A stretch of DNA of 16,262 nucleotides from Bacillota bacterium. Its GTDB lineage: Bacteria > Bacillota > Clostridia > Peptostreptococcales > Anaerovoracaceae. Below the pieces are notes generated by a model. The model did not search any database. It was not told the DNA's origin and saw only the letters and a program-made list of their open reading frames with translations. The position numbers were made by a program, and so were the translations under genes. Where the stretch lies: assembly GCA_016281165.1 (NCBI GenBank), contig JAEEIC010000157.1, positions 1 through 16,262 on the forward strand, given 5' to 3'. Numbering within the stretch: position 1 is the first letter of the stretch; the number at the start of each line of letters is the position of its first letter. Shown one piece after another: positions 6,635 through 12,538 of this stretch.

Positions 6635-8056
6635 TCAGTTTGCCATCTTCTTCCTGCCCCAGGCGTTGACCCAGTTGCCCTTCCTGTAACGGCCGTAGAG
6701 TATGAGGAAGCGCAGGAACCACTCGATGGCCATGGGCACCCAGACGCCCAGCAGCCCCCAGCCGAAGAACTTGATGAGGATGAAGGCGCCGGGGACTCTG
6801 ATGCCCCACATGCCGATGAGGGAGGTGAAGGCCGAGATGCGCACGTCGCCGGCTCCCCTCAGGACGCCGCCCGTCGCCATGGTAAGAGCCTCGAGAGGCT
6901 CGATGATGCACTGTATGCGCAGAGCCAGGGTCGCCATCTTCACGACCTCCCGGCTGGGAGTGAAGAAGCCCACGATGTTGGGACAGAAGAAGAACACTAT
7001 CAGGGTCGCGATCGTGCCGACGATGAAGGCGAGCTTCAGGGTCTCGTGGGCGAGGAGCTTGGCCCTGTCCTTGTTCCCCGCGCCCAGCCACTGCGAGACG
7101 AGGGTGGTCCCGGTCATGCCGAAGCCCATGACCGACATGAAGATTATCGATTCGGCGGTGCCGGCCAGCTGGTGCGACGAGAGCACCACGTTGGAGATGC
7201 CGGCCAGAAGGCTGGTGCAGACCATGCGGCCCGAGCTGCTCACGAGTCTCTCAAAAGCGTTGGGAGCACCGAGGCTGAAGGAGAAGCGGTAGAGCTCCTT
7301 ATCGACCTTCTCGAGCTTTCCGAGGGAGAAGGGAACGACCAGGTTCTTGTCGAAGAGTCTCCAGACCACGTAGACGCACATGGCGAAGTTGGCGATGGAG
7401 CTGGCGATGGCGGCTCCCGCCACTCCCTGTCCCAGGCCCCACATCTTAAAGGTGACGCCGAAGACGGTGAGCATCCTGGTCGGGTATATAAAGAGGAAGT
7501 TGAGAACGCAGTTGGTGAGATTGGCGATGACGTTGCCCATCATGGCCTCGCGGGTGTGGCCCTGGCCTCTTAAGAAGCTGTTGCCGACCACGGCGGCGAC
7601 GATGAAAGCTCTCGAATAGCCGAAGTATCTGAGGTAGACGGAGCTGGTATCCCAGATGTCGGGCTGGGCGTTCATCCACTGGGGCAGGTGATCGGCCAGG
7701 ACCCAGGAGAAGAGCAGGGTCATGAATCCGCCCATCGCCACTATGTAATAGACCGACTGGCGCATGGTCTTGAGAGCGAGATCCTTTCTGCCCTCGCCTA
7801 TGCGGCGCGACATCATGACGCCGAAGCCCGATCCCAGGCCGATGGCGACTCCGTTGCAGACCTCGATGGCCGGATTGCTGACCGCGACCGAGGCGGTGGC
7901 GTTGACGCCGATGGAGCCTACCATGGCCGTATCGACGAAGTTCACCATGATGCTGAGGATCTCCTCGATGATCATGGGCCAGACCAGGGCCAGTATGAGT
8001 TTTACGGGGTCCGCCTTGGGGTCGAGTATGTCGATCTTGCGTTTTTCTCTTGCCAT
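6635..8056 (-). CDS. MATE-family multidrug/toxin efflux transporter
   Basis: 473 residues, the usual size for the family, with about twelve hydrophobic segments in two halves. The first half opens LILALVWPMIIEEILSIMVN with the family signature VDTAMVGSIG and GLGSGFGVMMSRRIGEG. The second half repeats the pattern (NAFERLVSSSGRM, then SVMGFGMTGTTLVSQWLGAG). MATE proteins export cationic drugs or metabolites across the cytoplasmic membrane in exchange for Na+ or H+; the substrate cannot be read from sequence. The start is the ATG at 8056, with GGAGG five bases upstream. It has its own promoter and terminator, so it is probably monocistronic. Confidence 0.93.
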   Translation of the reverse strand: MAREKRKIDILDPKADPVKLILALVWPMIIEEILSIMVNFVDTAMVGSIGVNATASVAVSNPAIEVCNGVAIGLGSGFGVMMSRRIGEGRKDLALKTMRQSVYYIVAMGGFMTLLFSWVLADHLPQWMNAQPDIWDTSSVYLRYFGYSRAFIVAAVVGNSFLRGQGHTREAMMGNVIANLTNCVLNFLFIYPTRMLTVFGVTFKMWGLGQGVAGAAIASSIANFAMCVYVVWRLFDKNLVVPFSLGKLEKVDKELYRFSFSLGAPNAFERLVSSSGRMVCTSLLAGISNVVLSSHQLAGTAESIIFMSVMGFGMTGTTLVSQWLGAGNKDRAKLLAHETLKLAFIVGTIATLIVFFFCPNIVGFFTPSREVVKMATLALRIQCIIEPLEALTMATGGVLRGAGDVRISAFTSLIGMWGIRVPGAFILIKFFGWGLLGVWVPMAIEWFLRFLILYGRYRKGNWVNAWGRKKMAN

Positions 8057-8210
8057 TAACGCCTCCGGAAATTCTGAAACGAATGTTATATATCACATGT
8101 TATGCACGCCGAAACACTGATTTTTCAAGGATTTTAAGGGGATGAGACACGCGCGCTCTGGCTGCCGCGCGAACGCTTCGGGATGCGGTCCCTTTCCCCC
8201 GCGTTCTACT

Positions 8211-8239
8211 ATTCTATACCAACAGAGCCTGTTTTTCAA
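8211..8239 (-). promoter_or_regulatory. Candidate promoter of the MATE gene, with a long leader
   Basis: On the minus strand TTGAAA (8234-8239) and TAGAAT (8211-8216) are 17 bases apart. The leader would be about 145 bases. A weaker pair, TTGAAA then CATAAC with 18 bases between, lies nearer the gene around 8098-8130 in an AT-rich patch. Apart from these the 8057-8320 gap holds nothing I recognise, and prmA has no clear terminator in it. Confidence 0.5.
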
Positions 8240-8320
8240 TCTGCTGACGGCTCAAAACCGGGAGCTGGGCGCTGAGTTCGGGACGAGCTTCGCGGCGCGC
8301 ATCCCGGGCCGCAGAACGTT

Positions 8321-9229
8321 TCAGTCCTTAAGGACGGCGGCGACGGCGCTCCAGCCCTGATCCCTGAGTATATCGATGACCTTAAAGCCAGCTCCTTCGA
8401 TCGCCTTTACGCAGGGCTCCTCCATGTCGTCGATGATGCCGGATGAGATGAACAGCCCCCTGCCCTTGCAGTGAGGAGCGGCGTCGGGGCAGAGCTTAAG
8501 GACCAGAGGCCCGGTGAGATTGGCGATGAGGGCGTCGGCCTTCGCGTCGGTATCCCTGACCAGATCCGAGCGGTACACGCTGACCCTGTCTTCGCAGCCG
8601 TTGAGCTTTACGTTCACCCCCGTGCTGAGCACGGCCTCGGGGTCGAGATCGACCGCGGTGACCCTTGAAGCGCCGAGCTTTACGGCCGCGCAGCTCAATA
8701 TGCCGGTACCGCAGCCCACGTCCAGGACCTCGTCGCCCGGCCTTAAGTATTTTTCCATCAGGCGGACGGCCAGGTAGGTCGTGGGACTGGTGCCGGTGCC
8801 GAAGGCGAGCCCGGGGTCTATCTCTATCACTATGTCGCCCTCTTCGGGCTCGTACTCCCTCCAGACGGGCTTGGCGACCACATGCCCGCTGAGCCTGATG
8901 GGGACGTAGTATTCCTCCCACTTGTGGAGCCAGTCCCCGTCGTCGACGACGCTGCGCCTGTGGTCGAAGCGCCTTATGAGCTCCTCCGCCTCTTTGGGCA
9001 GGGCTTCGTCCTCGCCCAGGTAAAAAGTGACCGAGGGATGCTCCCTCACCGCGTCGAGCAGGCTCTGCTCCACGTAGCTCCAGAGATAGCTGTCGGGATC
9101 GCCGGTGAAAAGATCGGCGTCCCTGGGGTCTTCGATGATGAGCTCGTCCAGCCCCAGGGCCGAGAGGGCTTCGGTCAGGGCCGTCAGCTCCTCCGCTTTG
9201 GGATAGATCACGTATTCCTGATATTTCAT
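8321..9229 (-). CDS. prmA: Ribosomal protein L11 methyltransferase
   Basis: 302 residues from the ATG at 9229, which has GGAG six bases upstream and begins MKYQEYVIYP; two further upstream ATGs are weaker candidates. The N-terminal ferredoxin-like recognition domain (about 1-70) is followed by DDGDWLHKWEEYYVP (96-110) and the PrmA signature PGLAFGTGT (139-147). The SAM-binding motif VLDVGCGTGIL is at 168-178, the acidic ribose-binding strand AVDLD at 192-196, and LIANLTGPLV at 234-243. PrmA trimethylates lysines and the N-terminus of ribosomal protein L11 in the cytoplasm. In the canonical motif GTGT is followed by His; here it is Ser148, a change close to the SAM pocket, though the rest of the site is intact. 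It lies alone behind its own promoter. Confidence 0.92.
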   Translation of the reverse strand: MKYQEYVIYPKAEELTALTEALSALGLDELIIEDPRDADLFTGDPDSYLWSYVEQSLLDAVREHPSVTFYLGEDEALPKEAEELIRRFDHRRSVVDDGDWLHKWEEYYVPIRLSGHVVAKPVWREYEPEEGDIVIEIDPGLAFGTGTSPTTYLAVRLMEKYLRPGDEVLDVGCGTGILSCAAVKLGASRVTAVDLDPEAVLSTGVNVKLNGCEDRVSVYRSDLVRDTDAKADALIANLTGPLVLKLCPDAAPHCKGRGLFISSGIIDDMEEPCVKAIEGAGFKVIDILRDQGWSAVAAVLKD

Positions 9230-9327
9230 GCTTTTCTCCATCTTCCGCCCGCGCCGCATGGCTTCGGGCAGACCGAACTAAAGGATGTCCGAAAACAGGG
9301 CGCTTTTCAACACCGCTGAATGGCCAT

Positions 9328-9357
9328 ATTTTAAACAATTTGAACGGCCCATGTCAA
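9328..9357 (-). promoter_or_regulatory. Promoter of prmA
   Basis: On the minus strand a perfect TTGACA (9352-9357), 18 bases, then TAAAAT (9328-9333, five of six). The leader to the start at 9229 is about 90 bases. Confidence 0.7.
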
Positions 9358-9384
9358 ATGCGGTGACGGCAGGGCCCAAAGCAT

Positions 9385-9412
9385 AAAAAAAGACCCGGCT
9401 GCGGCACCGGGC
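9385..9412 (-). terminator. Intrinsic terminator after the Ig/peroxidase chimera gene
   Basis: Read on the minus strand, GCCCGG-TGCCGCA-GCCGGGTC forms a GC-rich hairpin followed by seven Ts (9385-9391). It ends 46 bases beyond the stop at 9459 and just upstream of the prmA promoter. Confidence 0.85.
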
Positions 9413-9458
9413 CCTGATGCGGCCGATATCCGGGCTTTGGCGGGATCCCACCATGCCG

Positions 9459-10160
9459 CTACAGAAACTTTTCGATCTCTTTTTCGATGTCCTGAGGATC
9501 AACGGTGGGCTCGAAGCGGCCGACCACATTGCCTTCCCTGTTCACGAGGAACTTGGTGAAGTTCCACTTTACTCCGTCGCCTTCCCAGATCTGCGGGAAA
9601 TTGGTCTTGAGCATGTTCTCCATCATTTCGGCCTTTTCGCCGGTGAAGCCCTTAAAGGGCTGCTCGTTTGTCTTGATATCAAACTCTAAAGATAACCTGA
9701 ATTTTTCATCGTTGATCAGCCTAAAATCCTTATCTACGTACCTAAAGGGCCAAATAAATCTGTATTTCCCGTCTGGAAGTTCCCCGTAGATCGATGACCA
9801 GTCCCTTGTAAAATAATGCGATTCATCACATGGAACGACATACCCCTCCGCAGTCCATTCACTAGGACTGTTGTCGATAGCATACCAGCTGCCCTTCCTG
9901 TACACTTGCAGATAATAACTCGCACCAAAAATGACGAGGTCATGTCCTGTATTTTCTACAATAAAGGAGAAACCGGTCCTGCTCAATGTTCCCTCAACAA
10001 GGCGTACAGACAGACCTTCGATCGGTACTATCGTATTATCAATATCGCCGATCGGCCATGGGTATTTGTCTTTCCAGTCATACGAACTTATACAGAACAG
10101 CGTGATCAAGGAAACGCAAAGTACTAAGGCTATCACATCCCTATTATGAATTCTTCTCAT
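9459..10160 (-). CDS. Chimeric membrane protein: bacterial Ig-like domain fused to the C-terminal fragment of a glutathione peroxidase
   Basis: 233 residues. One N-terminal hydrophobic segment (VIALVLCVSLITLFCISS, about 9-26) acts as signal anchor; there is no proper lipobox. Residues about 50-163 resemble a bacterial Ig-like domain (SFIVENTG, YYLQVYRKGSWYAID, DWSSIYGELPDGKYRF). From about residue 165 the sequence switches to the tail of glutathione peroxidase: EQPFKGF, then VKWNFTKFLVNREGNVVGRF and a C-terminal helix. KWNF supplies the Trp and Asn of the peroxidase tetrad, but the part with catalytic Cys/Sec and Gln is absent, so peroxidase activity is not expected. Base composition changes at the same point (about 9665-9680): GC-rich below, AT-rich above. 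The ATG at 10160 has no ribosome binding site and starts four bases after a 26-codon ORF, suggesting translational coupling. It is either a functional fusion or the scar of an insertion. Confidence 0.7.
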   Translation of the reverse strand: MRRIHNRDVIALVLCVSLITLFCISSYDWKDKYPWPIGDIDNTIVPIEGLSVRLVEGTLSRTGFSFIVENTGHDLVIFGASYYLQVYRKGSWYAIDNSPSEWTAEGYVVPCDESHYFTRDWSSIYGELPDGKYRFIWPFRYVDKDFRLINDEKFRLSLEFDIKTNEQPFKGFTGEKAEMMENMLKTNFPQIWEGDGVKWNFTKFLVNREGNVVGRFEPTVDPQDIEKEIEKFL

Positions 10161-10164
10161 CTAA

Positions 10165-10245
10165 TTAATATATACTGATGTCCAAAGTCGAGATTACTAT
10201 AGAAATAACAAGCATAAAGCTCAATGAAGCAATCACCTTTTTCAT
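10165..10245 (-). CDS. 26-residue hydrophobic peptide upstream of the chimera gene
   Basis: The ATG at 10245 is preceded by GAGAGG with six bases spacing, a good ribosome binding site. The peptide starts MKKVIASLSFMLVISIVIST and ends DISIY; it is a single membrane span or a signal-like peptide. Its stop codon lies four bases before the ATG of the chimera gene, which lacks its own ribosome binding site. It may be a coupling leader peptide, or the truncated signal of an earlier gene. No family is recognised. Confidence 0.5.
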   Translation of the reverse strand: MKKVIASLSFMLVISIVISTLDISIY

Positions 10246-10281
10246 GTTCAACCTCTCTTTCGACAAATCAACTTTTTTTTT

Positions 10282-10365
10282 AGATAAGATCATTATACTA
10301 AAATGGCAGTGAAAATAAAGAATTAAGATTTACGATATGTCAAATTTTCATAAAGGATCTTATCT
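10282..10365. promoter_or_regulatory. AT-rich promoter region framed by a perfect 10-bp inverted repeat
   Basis: AGATAAGATC (10282-10291) and GATCTTATCT (10356-10365) are exact reverse complements, 64 bases apart. Between them lies a consensus -10, TATAAT, on the minus strand (10292-10297) directly touching the inner edge of one arm, with no good -35. A TTGACA on the minus strand at about 10337-10342 is too far away to pair with it. This is the presumed promoter for the peptide and chimera genes, perhaps controlled by a factor binding the repeats. Confidence 0.5.
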
Positions 10366-10446
10366 CAGAGCGCTGAAACTGCCGGGCTCTCAAATGATCT
10401 CTTGTTGAAGCAGCATCGCTGGAAGATAATTGCCGTTTGATCCATG

Positions 10447-10477
10447 AAAAAGCCGAAGTCCCGCGGGACTTCGGCCT
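10447..10477 (-). terminator. Intrinsic terminator of the rpsF-ssb-rpsR operon
   Basis: A perfect 24-base palindrome (10452-10475, arms GCCGAAGTCCC and GGGACTTCGGC) is followed on the minus strand by TTTTT (10447-10451), 14 bases past the rpsR stop. Between it and the inverted repeat above (10366-10446) nothing else is recognised; no trace of the missing peroxidase N-terminus is visible there. Confidence 0.9.
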
Positions 10478-10490
10478 TGTGTGCGAAGCT

Positions 10491-10751
10491 TTACAGATCG
10501 GCGTCGAAGGGGAGCAGAGCGACTGTTCTGGCTCTCTTAATCGCGGTGGTGATGGCTCTCTGGTGCATCGCGCAGGCTCCGGTGACCCTTCTGGGAAGGA
10601 TCTTGCCTCTCTCGGTGATGTACTTCCTGAGAGTGTCGACGTCCTTGTAATCGACGACGCTGGTCTTGTCGGCGCAGAACTGGCAGACCTTTTTCCTGTG
10701 CATGCCGCCGCCGTAGCTCTTCTTCTTGAAATTATCTCTTTCCATTGCCAT
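10491..10751 (-). CDS. rpsR: 30S ribosomal protein S18
   Basis: 86 residues, standard for S18. It shows KVCQFCADK near residue 20, YKDVDTLRKYITERGKILPRRVTG and the conserved CAMHQRAITTAIKRAR. The cysteine pair plus the Cys and His of CAMH is the pattern of the zinc-ribbon-containing form of S18. It binds 16S rRNA next to S6 in the platform of the small subunit. The ATG at 10751 has AGGAGG ten bases upstream; an in-frame ATG two codons on is too distant from it. Last gene of the rpsF-ssb-rpsR operon, 25 bases after ssb. Confidence 0.97.
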   Translation of the reverse strand: MAMERDNFKKKSYGGGMHRKKVCQFCADKTSVVDYKDVDTLRKYITERGKILPRRVTGACAMHQRAITTAIKRARTVALLPFDADL

Positions 10752-10776
10752 GTTTGCTTATCCTCCTGTCTCGGTT

Positions 10777-11214
10777 TTAGAAGGGAATGTCATCATCGGG
10801 TATCAGCTCGCCGTCCTTGGCCTCAAAGCCGAAGGGCGGTTCGTCGGTCTTCTGGCCGCCGCCGAAGGTGCTCTGACCGCTGCCGGAACCGCTGCCGCTC
10901 TTGTCGCCGGGGACGAATTCGACCCTCTCGGCCACTACTTCGGTAACGTAGACCTTTTGTCCGTTCTTTTCGTAATTGCGGGTCTGGATCCTTCCGGTCA
11001 GGGCGATGGGCTTGCCCTTGGAGAAATACTTCTCAAGGAACTCGGCAGTCTTGCCGAAGCTGACGCAGTTGATGAAATCTGCCTGTCTGTTGCCGTCCCT
11101 GTCGGGAGCCCTGTCGACCGCGACGGAGAAATTCGCTATCGCGTTCTGGGTGGCGGCGCTGTAGCTCACCTGGGGATCTCTTGAGAGTCTTCCGACCAAT
11201 TGTACCTGATTCAT
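10777..11214 (-). CDS. ssb: Single-stranded DNA-binding protein
   Basis: 145 residues. The N-terminal OB fold (MNQVQLVGRLSRDPQVSYS, NFSVAVDR, DFINCVSFGKTAEFLEKYFSKG, TGRIQTRNYEKNG) covers about 1-105. A Gly/Ser-rich linker follows, and the conserved acidic tip DDDIPF, which recruits replication and repair partners, closes the protein. SSB coats single-stranded DNA at forks and repair sites as a tetramer. It starts 12 bases after the rpsF stop and is followed by rpsR, the canonical Firmicutes order. Confidence 0.97.
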   Translation of the reverse strand: MNQVQLVGRLSRDPQVSYSAATQNAIANFSVAVDRAPDRDGNRQADFINCVSFGKTAEFLEKYFSKGKPIALTGRIQTRNYEKNGQKVYVTEVVAERVEFVPGDKSGSGSGSGQSTFGGGQKTDEPPFGFEAKDGELIPDDDIPF

Positions 11215-11226
11215 GACAGACCGCCT

Positions 11227-11514
11227 TTACTCTTCGTCTTTGCTGACGATGATATGTCTCAGGAAATTATCGTTGATCCTGAGCCTTCTGTCCAGTTCCC
11301 TGGGAAGCTCGGGCTCGGCGTCGAACTGCATCACGACGTAGTAGCCTTCGGTCTTCTTCAGGATAGGATAAGCAAGCTTCCTCAGGCCCCACTCGTTCAC
11401 TTCGGTGACTTCACCGGAGCCGGCGATGACTGCCTTGACTGCTTCGACGGCTGCTGCCTTCTTGTCGTCGTCAAGGGCGGGGTCGAGGACGAACATTACT
11501 TCGTACTTTTTCAT
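11227..11514 (-). CDS. rpsF: 30S ribosomal protein S6
   Basis: 95 residues, the normal length. It begins MKKYEVMFVLDPALDDDKKA and shows the S6 signatures WGLRKLAYPI, GYYVVMQFDAEP and LDRRLRINDNFLRHIIV. It forms a heterodimer with S18 on 16S rRNA. The ATG at 11514 has GGGAGG seven bases upstream. First gene of the operon; a strong promoter and a structured leader precede it. Confidence 0.97.
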   Translation of the reverse strand: MKKYEVMFVLDPALDDDKKAAAVEAVKAVIAGSGEVTEVNEWGLRKLAYPILKKTEGYYVVMQFDAEPELPRELDRRLRINDNFLRHIIVSKDEE

Positions 11515-11540
11515 TGTTTAACCTCCCTGTGGTCTTGATG

Positions 11541-11588
11541 GCCGCGGTGCTCCCCCGCGGCAGAGAGCCTCGTCTTCAGACGAGTGCC
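11541..11588 (-). promoter_or_regulatory. Structured leader of the rpsF operon, candidate S6:S18 autoregulatory element
   Basis: On the minus strand the short leader folds into CTCGTC-TGAA-GACGAG (11569-11584) and GCCGCGG...CCGCGGC (11541-11561). The second hairpin can also be written with GCTCTC pairing to GGGAGC, exposing a GCCGCGG stretch. An S6:S18-binding motif with a CCG-containing bulge is known upstream of rpsF in many bacteria. The CCG-rich content and position fit, but I cannot confirm the exact fold by eye. Confidence 0.45.
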
Positions 11589-11593
11589 TTAAG

Positions 11594-11622
11594 ATTATAC
11601 TTGCGGCGCAGCTGAAATGCAA
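11594..11622 (-). promoter_or_regulatory. Promoter of the rpsF-ssb-rpsR operon
   Basis: On the minus strand TTGCAT (11617-11622), exactly 17 bases, then a perfect TATAAT (11594-11599). It gives a leader of about 75 bases. It is divergent from the plus-strand promoter at 11677. Confidence 0.85.
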
Positions 11623-11676
11623 GTGTTTTTTGCGGATTTTACGGAGCCGGCAAAGGGGATTTCTTCCTGCAACGCA

Positions 11677-11705
11677 TTGACATTTATTGTTATTTCTGGT
11701 ATCTT
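11677..11705 (+). promoter_or_regulatory. Near-consensus promoter for the 26-codon ORF
   Basis: A perfect TTGACA (11677-11682), 17 AT-rich bases, then TATCTT (11700-11705). It is followed by a leader of about 50 bases and a perfect ribosome binding site. Confidence 0.75.
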
Positions 11706-11763
11706 TTGATCGGGCGCTGCGGCAAACGGGGCGGTCGGCACATTTCCGAAAGGAGGTGAGCCT

Positions 11764-11844
11764 ATGCGACTTACTGTTCATGTCGGATCCCTGCGGATCA
11801 CGGTCATCATAGTGAGAAAGCAAAACCGCCAACAGTCGAAGTGA
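11764..11844 (+). CDS. 26-residue peptide, candidate type I toxin or similar small regulatory peptide
   Basis: The ribosome binding site GAAAGGAGGTGAG matches the 16S rRNA tail over about eleven bases, and the ATG follows AGGAGG by seven. The peptide starts MRLTVHVGSLRITVIIV, with a short hydrophobic beta-like core, and ends in a basic, polar RKQNRQQSK; its last codons lie inside a hairpin. This layout of strong promoter, ideal ribosome binding site, tiny ORF and stem coding for the basic tail is that of small membrane-active peptides in Firmicutes, but the core is shorter than a full membrane span. It is the only plus-strand gene in this part of the window. A minus-strand promoter faces it from the other side. 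It could instead be a leader peptide or have another role. Confidence 0.55.
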   Translation: MRLTVHVGSLRITVIIVRKQNRQQSK

Positions 11845-11914
11845 TGGCGGTTTTGTGACTGAATAAGTCATCAGACCCAGATCTTTTGGCCAACCGCTCG
11901 CCGCGGTGCCTCTT
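11815..11914 (-). ncRNA. Candidate antisense RNA to the 26-codon ORF
   Basis: The minus-strand promoter at 11921-11948 has no protein gene of its own: the next minus-strand gene, rpsF, has a separate promoter and lies beyond a hairpin. A transcript starting near 11914 and stopping at the shared hairpin would be about 100 bases. It would be complementary to the last eight or so codons and the 3' end of the small mRNA. The existence and ends of this RNA are inferred from promoter and hairpin positions only. Confidence 0.5.
11821..11859. terminator. Bidirectional hairpin shared by the small ORF and the facing antisense transcript
   Basis: CAAAACCGCCA (11821-11831) and TGGCGGTTTTG (11845-11855) form a perfect 11-bp stem with a 13-base loop. 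On the plus strand the stem ends in TTTTG then TGACTG; on the minus strand it ends in TTTTG then CTTTCTC. Both directions therefore have a short T-tract. Confidence 0.7.
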
Positions 11915-11920
11915 AATACT

Positions 11921-11959
11921 ATTATACTCAAGCTGCGCCGCCTGTCAATATCTGACAGG
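11921..11959 (-). promoter_or_regulatory. Strong minus-strand promoter with an inverted repeat over its -35
   Basis: On the minus strand a perfect TTGACA (11943-11948), 16 bases, then a perfect TATAAT (11921-11926). CCTGTCAATATCTGACAGG (11941-11959) is an inverted repeat with perfect 7-bp arms and a 5-base spacer, and it contains the -35. This is the expected layout for a repressor-controlled promoter. The hairpin lacks a T-tract, so it is not the terminator of the cyclophilin gene. Confidence 0.7.
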
Positions 11960-11992
11960 AGCCGCGGGGACCTTCCACGGGAAGCGTCTGCG

Positions 11993-12508
11993 TCACTGCT
12001 CTTCTTCCTTTAATATCTCGACCGACTCGATGACGACGGGCTCCACGGGGACGTCCTGCATGTACCAGCCCATATTGCCGGTCTTGCAGTTCGCGATGGC
12101 GTCCAGGACATCGAAGCCGTCAGTGAGCTTGCCGAAGCCCGCGTACTGGCCGTCGAGATGGGGAGCGTCCTCGTGCATCACGAAGAACTGGGAGCTCGCC
12201 GAATTGGGATTGCTGGTCCTCGCCATGGAGAGGACTCCTCTTTCGTGCTTCAGGGTGTTCTGAGGGAAACCGTTGGCGGCGAACTCGCCCCTGATCGCGG
12301 GAGCCTGGATCTGCTCGTACTGCTCGGTGAAGCCTCCGCCCTGGATCATGAAGCCGCTTATGACCCGGTGGAAGACCTTGCCGCTGAAGAAGCCCTGCCC
12401 GATGAGGCCGAGAAAGTTCTCCACGGTCCTGGGGGCCATATCGGGATAGAGCTCCGCTGTCATGGTGCCGTAATTCTTTACGTTGATCTTGATGATGGGA
12501 TTATTCAT
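11993..12508 (-). CDS. Cyclophilin-type peptidyl-prolyl cis-trans isomerase
   Basis: 171 residues, a single cyclophilin domain without signal peptide, so cytoplasmic. Core motifs: TAELYPDMAPRTVENFLGL, FHRVISGFMIQGG (catalytic Arg, hydrophobic Phe/Met), ASSQFFVM (Gln and Phe of the active site) and HLDGQYAGFGKLTDG. The enzyme speeds proline isomerisation during protein folding. The usual active-site Trp of human cyclophilin A is His in HLDG, as in most bacterial forms. The ATG at 12508 has AAGGAG five bases upstream. It follows the gamma-glutamyltransferase gene by 86 bases on the same strand and may be the last gene of that operon. Confidence 0.95.
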   Translation of the reverse strand: MNNPIIKINVKNYGTMTAELYPDMAPRTVENFLGLIGQGFFSGKVFHRVISGFMIQGGGFTEQYEQIQAPAIRGEFAANGFPQNTLKHERGVLSMARTSNPNSASSQFFVMHEDAPHLDGQYAGFGKLTDGFDVLDAIANCKTGNMGWYMQDVPVEPVVIESVEILKEEEQ

Positions 12509-12538
12509 TAGTTCTCCTTGCTTTTGTACCGTTTTTAT

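Noticed and set aside
10366..10446. Search for the lost N-terminal half of glutathione peroxidase upstream of the chimera
   Set aside because: All three minus-strand frames were read; no Gpx motifs such as the catalytic Cys region are visible.
11700..11890. Possible 5' direct repeats shared by the small mRNA and antisense RNA, as in Fst-type systems
   Set aside because: Only ATCTTTTG is shared (near 11701 and 11881), and in the first case it overlaps the -10, so it would not be in the mRNA.
11518..11931. 137-codon minus-strand frame across the small-peptide cassette
   Set aside because: It has no ATG or ribosome binding site at its start, runs through two promoters and a hairpin, and has no recognisable domain.
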